Positions 1 through 6,378 of a stretch of DNA of 13,893 nucleotides are shown here, in pieces. The notes beneath the pieces were generated by a model. It made no database searches. It was not told the origin of the DNA and saw only the letters and a program-made list of their open reading frames with translations. Source of the stretch: DASPXY01 sp038227745 (lineage in GTDB: Bacteria; Planctomycetota; Planctomycetia; Gemmatales; Gemmataceae); NCBI GenBank assembly GCA_038227745.1, contig JBBRPS010000194.1:1-13893 (forward strand), in the 5' to 3' direction. Position numbers and translations under genes: made by a program. The number at the start of each line of letters is the position of its first letter. Within the stretch, counting starts at the first letter, position 1.

Positions 1-30
1 ATCGCTGCCGCAGTGGGCGGACGCCCCTTC

Positions 31-49
31 GTTCCCCCGGTGAGGGAAC
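31..49 (-). terminator. Small hairpin after the exported HEAT-repeat gene
   Basis: GTTCCC (31-36) and GGGAAC (44-49) form a perfect 6-bp stem with a 7-nt loop. The hairpin begins 7 bases beyond the stop codon of the minus-strand HEAT gene. There is no clear U tract, so intrinsic termination is uncertain. Confidence 0.35.
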
Positions 50-55
50 CGACCC

Positions 56-2032
56 TCAGCGCGGCGGGTTGATCGAATCCAGGGCCCCGTGGACGGCCCG
101 GCGCACCGTGGTGTCCTCGTCCTCGATGGCGCGGCGCAGGGCATCCTCGGTGGCGCGGGCCGCCGGCCCCATCCGCCCGAGCGCCTCCGCGGCCGCGCGG
201 CGGACGGCCGCCGTCGGACTCGTCAGGTCCGCGGCGAGGATGGCGAGCACGGCGTCACTGGCGGCCCGACGCACGTCGGCGTCCTCGTCGTCCAGGGCGC
301 GGCGCAGCGCGGGGACGGCCGAACGGGCGACCGCGCCGAGCTTCCCGAGGGTTTCCGCGGCGGCCACCCGGACGCCGGCGTCCTCGTTCGCCAGCGCGGC
401 GGCGAGCGCCGGCACTGACGGGGCCGCGTTCTGAGGGCCGACGAGGGCCAGCGTCTTGATCGCGGCGATGCGCATGTCGGGGTCGCCGGCGCCGGTGGCC
501 GTGACGAGCGCCGGCACCGCCGCCTTCGCTTTGGGGCCGTACTTGCCCAGGGTCAGCGCGGCCTCCTTGCTCACGTCCGTGTCGCCGTCCGCCAGCAGCC
601 GCGCCAGGCCCGGCACCGTCAGGTCAACGCGGACCGGGCCAATCTTCCCCAGCGTCCGCGCCACCGCCCAGCGGACGAAGCGGTCACAGTCCCCCAGCGC
701 CCCCGCGAGGGCCGGGACGGCGGGGGCGGCGCCGTCCTCGAGCATCTCCAGGAAATCGACACTCGCCAGGCGCACCCGCGCGTCCCGGTCGGTGAGTCCG
801 CGGGCGATGACCTGCAGCCCGGGACGCAGCGCCTGGTCCAGCGGGTCATCCTTCGGCGCCTCGCCCTTCTGCTGCGCCGCCACCGGCACGACCGGCGGCG
901 CGCCGGCGTTCACCTCGGTCGTCATCAAGGGCACGCTGTCCATGCGCCGCTGCAGGCGCTGCCGCGTGTTCCCGATCATCTCCAGGGAGCGGCGGGCGTT
1001 GATGCGGACCTCCGGGTCCGGGTCCGACAGCGCCCGTGCGAGGTTGCCCCCCTCCTTGCGCATGGCGCCGATCAGCGGCGCGAACAGCTCCTTTTCCTTC
1101 TTGAGCTGCTCCAGCGCCTGGCGGATTTGCACCCGCTCGGCCGGCGTCGTCGGGCGCCCCTCCGGGGGGAAGTAGTTGACCGCGTAGGGTTCGGGGACCA
1201 GCTCGCTGAAGGCGAACGTGGCCGCCAGCAGCGCCTCGAGGCTGGAGCGCCGGACCTGCGCGTCGCGGTCGTGCATCCCGACCCCCGCGACCTGGACGAC
1301 CGCAGTGCTGGTGTCCATCACGTCCTTGGGGGCGGCCTCGATCCCGGTCTGGGTGCGGCCCTTTTTCTGGAGTTGCGTGACGCTCTGCACCAGGCTCATC
1401 AGCCCAGCGGCCGCCGCGCGGCGCTGGGCCGTGCCGTCTGTTTCGAGCAGTCTCTTGAGGGCCGGGGCCGCGTCCGCCGGCGCCGGGTAGACCTTCCCCA
1501 GCGCGAGGGCCGCCGCCGCCCGGACGGCCGGGTCGGGGTCCCGCGTCAGCCGGACCAGCAGCGGCGCCAGCGCCCGGCCGAAGCCGGAGGTGTCGTCGCC
1601 GTTCAGGGCGCGGACGCCGGTGCCCATCTCGGCGAGCATCCGCGCCACGGCCAGGCGGCTGACGGGATCCCCCTTGGCGGCGACGGCCTCGACGGAGGCC
1701 TGGAAGCGCTTGCCGACGAGGGTGCGTGCCTCCTGGTCGATCGCACGGATGGTCGCCGGGTTCCCCGGCGTGTCCTTCCATTCGGTCAGCGCCAGCGCCC
1801 GCCGAAGTTCGCCGATCGTCTTGAGGGCCGCGACGCGCTTCTTGAGCGTCTCACGGCGGTGGTCCAGGGCCGCCGGGTTGCGGTCCTCACCGAGCTGGAA
1901 CGGCAGGTCGTCGCGCAGCGCCTCGACCGGTTCGGGCGGGGCGGCCGGGGCCGACAGCGTGCCGAGGAAAGCAGCGGCGCCGAGGGCCGCCCAGCCGATC
2001 AGGATCTGCCGGAAATGCCTGGGATGCCACAT
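56..2032 (-). CDS. Exported HEAT-repeat protein (PBS-lyase HEAT-like), 658 aa
   Basis: This protein has no visible enzyme motif and is probably an alpha-solenoid scaffold for protein-protein contacts. Residues 1-30 are a signal peptide: MWHPRHFRQI, then a hydrophobic stretch, then an Ala-rich cleavage region around SAPA-APP. This points to export to the periplasm or cell surface. Residues about 140-180 and 340-365 carry isolated HEAT units. Residues about 404-655 hold six or seven regular repeats of roughly 37 residues with the pattern (D/E)D.DVR..AA..LG..G..A...VPAL. A linker rich in Pro, Ala and Gln at about 375-400 separates the two parts. The open frame runs on upstream to 2332, but the start at 2032 is preferred because AGAGG lies 8 bases before the ATG and the signal peptide begins there. 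The upstream residues are low-complexity Pro/Arg/Gly. The HEAT fold call is firm; the role is unknown. Confidence 0.9.
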   Translation of the reverse strand: MWHPRHFRQILIGWAALGAAAFLGTLSAPAAPPEPVEALRDDLPFQLGEDRNPAALDHRRETLKKRVAALKTIGELRRALALTEWKDTPGNPATIRAIDQEARTLVGKRFQASVEAVAAKGDPVSRLAVARMLAEMGTGVRALNGDDTSGFGRALAPLLVRLTRDPDPAVRAAAALALGKVYPAPADAAPALKRLLETDGTAQRRAAAAGLMSLVQSVTQLQKKGRTQTGIEAAPKDVMDTSTAVVQVAGVGMHDRDAQVRRSSLEALLAATFAFSELVPEPYAVNYFPPEGRPTTPAERVQIRQALEQLKKEKELFAPLIGAMRKEGGNLARALSDPDPEVRINARRSLEMIGNTRQRLQRRMDSVPLMTTEVNAGAPPVVPVAAQQKGEAPKDDPLDQALRPGLQVIARGLTDRDARVRLASVDFLEMLEDGAAPAVPALAGALGDCDRFVRWAVARTLGKIGPVRVDLTVPGLARLLADGDTDVSKEAALTLGKYGPKAKAAVPALVTATGAGDPDMRIAAIKTLALVGPQNAAPSVPALAAALANEDAGVRVAAAETLGKLGAVARSAVPALRRALDDEDADVRRAASDAVLAILAADLTSPTAAVRRAAAEALGRMGPAARATEDALRRAIEDEDTTVRRAVHGALDSINPPR

Positions 2033-2120
2033 GGGTAAAACCTCTCTTGCGGGAGGACGGGGGCGGCCCGAGGGGGCGACGGCGCCGCCCTCTCCGGTTG
2101 CCGGCGGCGACGCTGTTATC

Positions 2121-2150
2121 ATTATTCCCCCCGAGCCCCGCCGACGCCAA
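2121..2150 (-). promoter_or_regulatory. Candidate sigma-70-type promoter for the exported HEAT gene
   Basis: Read on the minus strand, TTGGCG (2150-2145) and AATAAT (2126-2121) are separated by 18 bases. They match 4/6 and 5/6 of the -35 and -10 consensus. AATAAT lies in an unusually AT-rich patch about 90 bases upstream of the ATG at 2032. This is a pattern match only. Confidence 0.4.
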
Positions 2151-2377
2151 GATTCTCCGCCCAAATGTGCCCGGGCTATCCCGGCGGGCGCGAAAGGAAC
2201 CATAAATCGCCTAAAGAGAAAAGGCCGTTCTGCGCGGCGCCCGCCGGGGGCCGCTGGGGGGGCCGCGCGGGATGGCGAGGCGCCGTTGGCAGCTCCCCCC
2301 TCCCGCGGCTCGCGCAGTTTCTCAGGGTACACGTCAAGCGTGCGCAGGGTATCATCGGCCCCGAACGCTGGGCAACA

Positions 2378-2396
2378 TCGGCGAGTCTTTCGCCGA
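2378..2396. repeat. Perfect 7-bp hairpin
   Basis: TCGGCGA (2378-2384), loop GTCTT, TCGCCGA (2390-2396). It sits alone in the gene-free stretch. The role is not evident; it may be part of a dispersed intergenic repeat. Confidence 0.4.
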
Positions 2397-2538
2397 CAGG
2401 GCTTCGGCGCGGCGCGGCGCGATAAAATCCGCCCGGCGAAGGGGCTTTACCGTTAAGAGGGCCGGCACTGGCACGGCAAGTCCATTGCCCCCGCCCGGGT
2501 GCATCGTCAAACGACCTGTTGGCGAGTGGCCAGGCGAA

Positions 2539-2558
2539 CGGCCGGCGTCAGCCGGCTG
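2539..2558. repeat. GC hairpin built from two GCCGGC palindromes
   Basis: CGGCCGGC (2539-2546), loop GTCA, GCCGGCTG (2551-2558). This is an 8-bp stem with one G-T pair. It ends 6 bases before the left inverted repeat at 2565. It could end minus-strand transcripts coming from the NUDIX-MBL gene, or be a dispersed intergenic repeat. Confidence 0.45.
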
Positions 2559-2564
2559 GTTTCC

Positions 2565-2608
2565 CCCCTCTCCCCTGTACGCGGCAATAGTGTTCGGCAC
2601 AGTTTTTG
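2565..2608 (+). repeat. Left terminal inverted repeat
   Basis: This arm contains CCCCTGTACGCGGCAATAG (2572-2590) followed by TGTTCGGCAC (2591-2600). It pairs with 2813-2856. In the best 36 bases, the two mismatches fall at 2570 and 2591. Confidence 0.8.
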
Positions 2609-2713
2609 AGGAGCCACAAGCTCCTGCTTGAAGGAGACTTACGGAAAGTTGGATTCCAAATTGCAGAGTTCTAATATCCCTGGTTTCGGCTGACCATTAC
2701 GTCGGCGGGCGTT

Positions 2714-2786
2714 GCTTGCCCTGTTCATCGGCCAGAACCGAACCCCAACAGGAGCGAGCCGTTGCCTCATAGGGCCGCCTAGCAAC
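2714..2786. other. Pair of adjacent stem-loops inside the inverted-repeat element
   Basis: First stem-loop: GCTTGCCCTGTT (2714-2725) pairs with AACAGG (2747-2752) and GCGAGC (2754-2759), with one bulged A and one G-T pair. It is capped by an inner TCGG/CCGA stem (2728-2741). Second stem-loop: GTTGC (2761-2765) pairs with GCAAC (2782-2786), with a 4-nt bulge and an inner TAGG/CCTA stem around loop GCCG. A further AGGAGC/GCTCCT hairpin lies at 2609-2625. The element may be transcribed as a structured RNA, but no promoter was identified. Confidence 0.4.
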
Positions 2787-2812
2787 CTCTGCAATAAATC
2801 TCCTTCCGTTAG

Positions 2813-2856
2813 CAATAATTGTGCCGAACGCTATTGCCGCGTACAGGGGCGAGGGG
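2813..2856 (-). repeat. Right terminal inverted repeat
   Basis: This arm contains GTGCCGAACGCTATTGCCGC (2821-2840) followed by GTACAGGGGCGAGGGG (2841-2856). It is the inverted copy of 2565-2608. Its outer end almost touches the stop codon at 2861-2863 of the minus-strand gene. Confidence 0.8.
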
Positions 2857-2860
2857 AGCT

Positions 2861-4423
2861 TTATTCCTGCCGCTCGCCGAGCAGCTCCCACTTCTCATCA
2901 CCCACGAGCTGTACCCGCCTCTCTTTCTGGAGCTTCTGCAGCCCCGCCAGGATCTGGAGCCGCGCGAAACGCAGCAGTTCATCGGGCAGTCCGCGATACA
3001 GCTCCGGCGCCAGCTCGTTCACGGTCCGCGGTCCCGCCCGCAGGGCTTCGAGTAGCTGGGCCTCGCGCTTCGCACGATGTTCCAGGCACTCGCGCAGCGT
3101 GTCGGCGGGCCGCGCGCTGGCGTTGCCGTGCGCGGGCAGCAGCAGGCGGCAGTCGAATCGCTGCAGCCGCCGTACCGAGTCGAGGTAGATGGCCAGGTCG
3201 CCTTCCGGCGGCGCGATCGCGATGGAGGACACCGTCGAGACCAGGTCGCCGACCAGCAGGAGACGGTAGCGCGGCTCGTAGAACGCGAGGTGGCCCGCGG
3301 CGTGCCCCGGCGTGTGGATCGCTTCCAGATACCACGTCCCCGCGCCGTCGGGAGAAGCCCCCAGGTCCAGGCGCTCGCCCTCATTGAGGACGCGCGCGAT
3401 TTCCACGCGGCCGCGCAGCGCCTCCGCGGTGAGGCGGTGCGCCCAGACCGGGACGCCGTAGCGCCGCGCACAGGCGGCCACGGCGCCGACGTGATCGGGG
3501 TGCTGGTGCGTCAGCACGACGGCGGCGATTCGGCGGCCGCTTGCGCACTGGGCGTCCAGCAAGTCGAACAGGCGCTCCTGCTCGGCGGGGTCGTTCGGGC
3601 CGGGGTCGATCAGGTACGCGGGGTCGCGGCCGACGAGATAGGCGTTGGTGTGCGTGCTCGGCGGCAGGGCGACGGTGCGCAGCGGAATGAGCTGCACCTG
3701 CGGCGCGAAGAAGATCGGGTGGAGGCGGCCGCCTGACAGGGACTCGAGCAGCGGCCCGAGGCGGGCGGGCGCCTCGTCGGCGGCTCGGCCGCGCACCGAC
3801 TCCAGCATCATGACCGTCGGCGGCGACACCAGACACTCGCCGCGCTCCCAGGAGCGAAGCATCGCGTCGGCGTCGGTCCAGCGGCCCTGGTCCAGTTCCC
3901 CGGGCCAGACCAGAGCCTCTTGGCCGGACGGCAAATGGGCGACAAAGAAAGTCGTGTCGAAGCGGACGGGCGCGAAGGCGGGCGTGGTGACGCTGCCGAT
4001 GAGGCGGAAGTCGTCCGCGTGCAAGGTGAGGCCGAGGCGGGCTAGCAATTCCGCGAACCCGAGGCGGTCCTCCATGACCTCGCGGCGCCAGCGGTCGAGT
4101 TCGGGCACGGCGGGAGGAAAGGCGCCGCCGGGAGTGCGGGCGACGAGGACGCCGGTCTCCTCGAACAGTTCGCGGGCGGCGGTGACGCGGCGGGCGGCCA
4201 GGCCGTCGGCGCCGGCGCCGGGCTGCAAGGACAGCACGGCGTCACGCGGATCGACGCGGCCGCCGGGGAAGGCCCAGAAGCTTCCGAAGAAGCGCAGCGC
4301 CGGGGCGCGGCGCACGACGAACACCTCCGGCGAGCCGGGGCCGCGCGTCAGCAGCACGCTGGCCGCCTCGGCGATCTGGCCCGCGCGGCGGGGAGACGCC
4401 GGCGCTGGCCGCGCATCGCTCAT
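2861..4423 (-). CDS. NUDIX hydrolase - metallo-beta-lactamase-fold hydrolase fusion, 520 aa
   Basis: This is a two-enzyme fusion. Residues about 15-200 are a NUDIX domain: FPGGRVDP at 52-59 and the box core RELFEETGV at 84-92. The roughly 25-residue spacer between the GG and the box resembles NUDT19-like enzymes, which hydrolyse CoA-type or other nucleoside diphosphates. Residues about 245-450 are a metallo-beta-lactamase fold with metal ligands HQHPDH (306-311), H374 in HTPGH, D403 and H442. Residues about 455-515 resemble the winged-helix tail of LACTB2-like proteins, some of which cut RNA. All the catalytic residues I looked for in both domains are present. The start at 4423 gives a 4-bp ATGA overlap with the response regulator stop, so the pair is probably translationally coupled. 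The frame stays open further upstream but overlaps that gene out of frame. No signal peptide is seen, so it is cytosolic. The substrate is unknown. Confidence 0.92.
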   Translation of the reverse strand: MSDARPAPASPRRAGQIAEAASVLLTRGPGSPEVFVVRRAPALRFFGSFWAFPGGRVDPRDAVLSLQPGAGADGLAARRVTAARELFEETGVLVARTPGGAFPPAVPELDRWRREVMEDRLGFAELLARLGLTLHADDFRLIGSVTTPAFAPVRFDTTFFVAHLPSGQEALVWPGELDQGRWTDADAMLRSWERGECLVSPPTVMMLESVRGRAADEAPARLGPLLESLSGGRLHPIFFAPQVQLIPLRTVALPPSTHTNAYLVGRDPAYLIDPGPNDPAEQERLFDLLDAQCASGRRIAAVVLTHQHPDHVGAVAACARRYGVPVWAHRLTAEALRGRVEIARVLNEGERLDLGASPDGAGTWYLEAIHTPGHAAGHLAFYEPRYRLLLVGDLVSTVSSIAIAPPEGDLAIYLDSVRRLQRFDCRLLLPAHGNASARPADTLRECLEHRAKREAQLLEALRAGPRTVNELAPELYRGLPDELLRFARLQILAGLQKLQKERRVQLVGDEKWELLGERQE

Positions 4424-4863
4424 TCCTGGTCTTCGGCCGTCTTGCCCTTGGCGGCGGCCTTCTTCGGGGCGGCTGGGGGCGCCTCTTCTTCCGGCGGCGG
4501 GTTCAGGCCCCTGTTGACCGCCTCGAGCAGGCGCTCCATGGCGAAGGGCTTGCGGATGTAATCGACGACGCCGAGGTGTTCCGCGTAGGCCTTGTGACGG
4601 CTGCCCTCGTTGGCGGTGATCATGATGATCGGCGGGGCATCGTTCTTGTCGCGGAAGTGCTCGAGCACGGGGTAGCCGCCCATGCGCGGCATCATCATGT
4701 CGAGGATGACGAGGTCGGGGCGGTGCTGGTAGATCAGCTGCTTGCCCTGCTGCCCGTCGCGGGCCTGGAAGACGCGGAAACCCTGGCGCTCCAGGACGGT
4801 CCGCAGTCCGTCGCTCAGTTCGTGGTCGTCGTCCACGATGAGAATGGTCTTGGGGTCGGCCAT
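4420..4863 (-). CDS. Single-domain response regulator (CheY-like receiver), 147 aa
   Basis: This is a phosphorylatable receiver domain without an output domain. Residues 6-120 show the full receiver pattern: acidic pocket D11-D12 in ILIVDDD, phospho-acceptor D55 in LVILDMMMP, T83 in IMITAN and K105 in RKPF. Residues 121-147 are a disordered Pro/Ala/Lys/Glu tail. It must act through a protein partner or as a phosphate relay. GAGGA lies 8 bases before the ATG. A weak -10-like GATACT (4918-4913) is upstream, but its -35 partner is poor. Its stop codon overlaps the start of the NUDIX-MBL gene, implying a shared mRNA. No histidine kinase is in the window, so its partner kinase must be encoded elsewhere. 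Confidence 0.93.
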   Translation of the reverse strand: MADPKTILIVDDDHELSDGLRTVLERQGFRVFQARDGQQGKQLIYQHRPDLVILDMMMPRMGGYPVLEHFRDKNDAPPIIMITANEGSRHKAYAEHLGVVDYIRKPFAMERLLEAVNRGLNPPPEEEAPPAAPKKAAAKGKTAEDQE

Positions 4864-4924
4864 GTCGGTCGTCCTCGGGTCGTGGGTCGGCGGGCGAGGT
4901 CTTCCCCCTCAGAGTATCACCGCG

Positions 4925-4946
4925 CCGGCGCACCTACAAGCGCCGG
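4925..4946 (-). terminator. Hairpin between the small-protein pair and the response regulator
   Basis: CCGGCGC (4925-4931) and GCGCCGG (4940-4946) form a perfect 7-bp stem with an 8-nt loop, about 25 bases past the stop codon at 4971. No U tract follows. It may weaken or end transcription before the response regulator gene. Confidence 0.4.
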
Positions 4947-4970
4947 AATCGCGTCCGCGTCTGGCCGGCG

Positions 4971-5219
4971 TCAATTGGAAGGCGGGGCGAGGGGCGGCAG
5001 CGGCACAAGGCGGGTGATGTGCATCATGGAAAGGGTCGTCAGCACGTCCCACGGGGTTCCGGACGGGTCGTGGCCCGGGGTCACAACAAAGACCGAGAGA
5101 ATCCCGGGAGAAGCCTGATCCGGATGTCGAATGTCGTACGAGGCCCCGTCGCTAAGGTGGATGCGAAAGGGCTGGAACGGCTGGCAGCGCAGCCACTCCA
5201 TCAAGTCGGCTTGCCCCAT
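4971..5219 (-). CDS. Small conserved protein, paralogue of its upstream neighbour, 82 aa
   Basis: The function is not known. Residues 8-34 carry the pattern LRCQPFQPFRIHLSDGASYD, then IRHPDQA. The same pattern occurs in the gene at 5242-5496, so the two are tandem paralogues. A pattern of this kind is familiar to me from small planctomycete proteins of about 80-90 residues, so this is probably full length. There is no signal peptide or membrane segment. The alternation of strands suggests a small beta fold. GAGG lies 8 bases before the ATG. The gap to the upstream paralogue is only 22 bases, so they form an operon. The C-terminus PLPPLAPPSN is Pro-rich and differs from the paralogue. Confidence 0.78.
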   Translation of the reverse strand: MGQADLMEWLRCQPFQPFRIHLSDGASYDIRHPDQASPGILSVFVVTPGHDPSGTPWDVLTTLSMMHITRLVPLPPLAPPSN

Positions 5220-5241
5220 GGGAGAAACCTCGCGGGCGGGA

Positions 5242-5496
5242 TCAGGTAGAGGACGGGACGGCCGGGAGCACTTCCACGCGGTCGATGACCTCCCAGCCCA
5301 GCAGCATGTGGCGCTGGGCCATCGGCCAAGGTTCCGCCCTCACGGCCAGCGGGACGCCGATCGCGAACGTATCACTCGCCACAAGGTTGATTTCCGGATA
5401 GATAATATCGTAGGAAGTGCCGTCATTTACGTGGACGCGCAGAGGTCGGAACGGACGCTGCTTCAACAGGGCCTTCATCTCTTCGGGCTTCACCAT
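5242..5496 (-). CDS. Small conserved protein, first of a tandem pair, 84 aa
   Basis: The function is not known. Residues 10-36 read LKQRPFRPLRVHVNDGTSYD, then IIYPEIN. This matches the downstream neighbour in the pattern PFxPhRhHhxDGxSYDIxxP. Later, PWPMAQRHMLLGWEVIDRVEVLP aligns loosely with PWDVLTTLSMMHITRLVPLP of the paralogue. AGGGAGG lies 8 bases before the ATG, the strongest ribosome binding site in the window, and a near-consensus promoter lies just upstream. It looks cytosolic. Whether the pair acts together as a heterodimer cannot be told from sequence. Confidence 0.8.
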   Translation of the reverse strand: MVKPEEMKALLKQRPFRPLRVHVNDGTSYDIIYPEINLVASDTFAIGVPLAVRAEPWPMAQRHMLLGWEVIDRVEVLPAVPSST

Positions 5497-5535
5497 GACC
5501 GATACCTCCCTGGAACGTGAGGGCTAACTTCGATG

Positions 5536-5564
5536 ATTATGACACCCGCGCGCGGCCCGGTCAA
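5536..5564 (-). promoter_or_regulatory. Near-consensus sigma-70-type promoter for the small-protein pair
   Basis: Read on the minus strand, TTGACC (5564-5559) and CATAAT (5541-5536) are separated by exactly 17 bases. Each hexamer matches 5/6 of consensus. Transcription would start near 5529, giving a short leader of about 33 bases that contains AGGGAGG. This is the best promoter match in the window. Confidence 0.65.
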
Positions 5565-5653
5565 GGGCGGCGGGAGTGTGGCCAGTCCGCGCCGAACCGC
5601 TAGAAAGACCCCGCCCCACGCCCCGAACCTCCCTGGCCGAACCGGAGACCGCC

Positions 5654-6325
5654 ATGCGACGCTCCCCCCTCGCCGCGCTCGCCCTCCTCGCCGGCGCGGC
5701 ACTCGCCGCCGCCCAGGATCCGCCCCGCGAATTGCCGCTGCTGTTCCAGGACGACTTCGAGAAGGGGGCCGTCGCCTGGGAGCCGACCGACCCGAAGGCG
5801 TGGAAGGTCATCGACACCGGCAAGGGCAAGGCGTACCGCCAGTTCGCCCAGAGCAAGTACAAGCCGCCGCACCGCAGTCCGTACAACATCTCCCTCGTCA
5901 AGGGCGTGAACGTCGGCGACTTCGTCCTGGAAGCGCTGGTGCAGAGCACCGGCAAGGATGGCGCCCACCGCGACGTGTGCCTGTTCTTCGACTACCAGGA
6001 TCCCGCCCACTTCTATTACGTCCACCTCGCCAAGAAGACCGACGACCGCGCGAACCAGATCTTCGTCGTCAACGGCGCCGACCGCAAGAAAATCTCGACG
6101 AAGACCACGCCGGGCACGCCGTGGGACGACGGCTGGCACCGCGTCAAGGTCGTGCGCACCGTGGCGGACGGCAAGATCGCGGTCTACTTCGACGACATGA
6201 AGACGCCCGCGATGACGGCGACCGACGGGACGTTCACCTGGGGCCGGATCGGCCTCGGCTCGTTCGACGACAGCGGCAACTGGCGTGAGGTGCGGCTGCG
6301 CGGCGTGCGCGCCGAGAAGCAATAG
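5654..6325 (+). CDS. Exported LamG/concanavalin-like jelly-roll protein, 223 aa
   Basis: Residues 1-20 are a signal peptide (MRRSPLAALA, then an Ala/Leu core, likely cut before QDPP). The mature part starts with LLFQDDFEKGAVAWEP, a common opening of beta-sandwich domains of the LamG or DUF1080 type. It goes on with VCLFFDYQDPAHFYYVHLAK (108-127), WDDGWHRVKVVRT (157-169), KIAVYFDDMKTPAM (174-187) and GRIGLGSFDDSG. These are the strand signatures of a concanavalin-like fold that binds or cleaves sugars. No catalytic acid pair can be assigned, so binding is as likely as hydrolysis. The start at 5654 is chosen because GGAG lies 6 bases upstream and the signal peptide begins there. The frame is open to 5576. 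The only promoter hint is TAGAAA at 5601-5606. The propeller gene follows 53 bases later. Confidence 0.85.
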   Translation: MRRSPLAALALLAGAALAAAQDPPRELPLLFQDDFEKGAVAWEPTDPKAWKVIDTGKGKAYRQFAQSKYKPPHRSPYNISLVKGVNVGDFVLEALVQSTGKDGAHRDVCLFFDYQDPAHFYYVHLAKKTDDRANQIFVVNGADRKKISTKTTPGTPWDDGWHRVKVVRTVADGKIAVYFDDMKTPAMTATDGTFTWGRIGLGSFDDSGNWREVRLRGVRAEKQ

Positions 6326-6335
6326 CAAGCCCAAG

Positions 6336-6357
6336 CCCAGGGGCTGCGCCCCCTGGG
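6336..6357 (+). terminator. Hairpin between the LamG-like and propeller genes
   Basis: CCCAGGGG (6336-6343), loop CTGCGC, CCCCTGGG (6350-6357). The 8-bp stem is followed by TTCCTTGTTG, a loose T-rich run. It lies 10 bases after one stop codon and 21 before the next start, so it may attenuate rather than end the transcript. Confidence 0.55.
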
Positions 6358-6378
6358 TTCCTTGTTGAGAGGACAGCC

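Larger units (their letters stand above)
2151..2564. other. Gene-free stretch with GC hairpins
   Basis: No convincing gene was found. The open frames crossing this stretch are low-complexity Arg/Ala/Pro/Gly and lack family features. It holds an AT-richer patch near 2200-2222 and two hairpins, at 2378-2396 and 2539-2558. The segment lies between the HEAT gene's promoter region and the left end of the inverted-repeat element. Confidence 0.6.
2565..2856. mobile_element. MITE-like segment bounded by 44-bp terminal inverted repeats, 292 bp
   Basis: The two ends are near-perfect reverse complements. Position 2565-2600 against 2821-2856 matches 34 of 36, and extending inward to 2608 and 2813 gives about 40 of 44. 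The interior (2609-2812) is about 54% G+C by hand count, far below its surroundings. It contains no credible gene but several hairpins. The right end stops 4 bases beyond the stop codon of the NUDIX-MBL gene. No clear target-site duplication was found; the flanks 2555-2564 and 2858-2867 agree only weakly. Without a transposase it would be a non-autonomous element. The alternative is a dispersed structured intergenic repeat. The inverted repeat is certain; the mobile nature is an inference. Confidence 0.6.

Noticed and set aside
1127..2038. 303-aa plus-strand open frame, and other plus frames over 69-2456
   Set aside because: They are antisense to the exported HEAT gene, are compositionally biased, and show no family features.
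2555..2867. Target-site duplication flanking the inverted repeats
   Set aside because: Outer flanks GCTGGTTTCC and GCTTTATTCC agree at only 7 of 10, and the right one contains the stop codon of a gene, so this is not convincing.
2352..2891. Small minus frames starting MPNTIAAYRGEG and the plus frame MPNAIAAYRGEG
   Set aside because: The near-identical starts are just the two inverted-repeat arms being translated; no coding signal continues beyond them.
4424..4933. N-terminal extension of the NUDIX-MBL frame to 690 aa
   Set aside because: The extension is low-complexity Arg/Pro/Gly and antiparallel-free out-of-frame reading of the response regulator, whose receiver motifs are intact. The ATGA overlap fixes the start at 4423.
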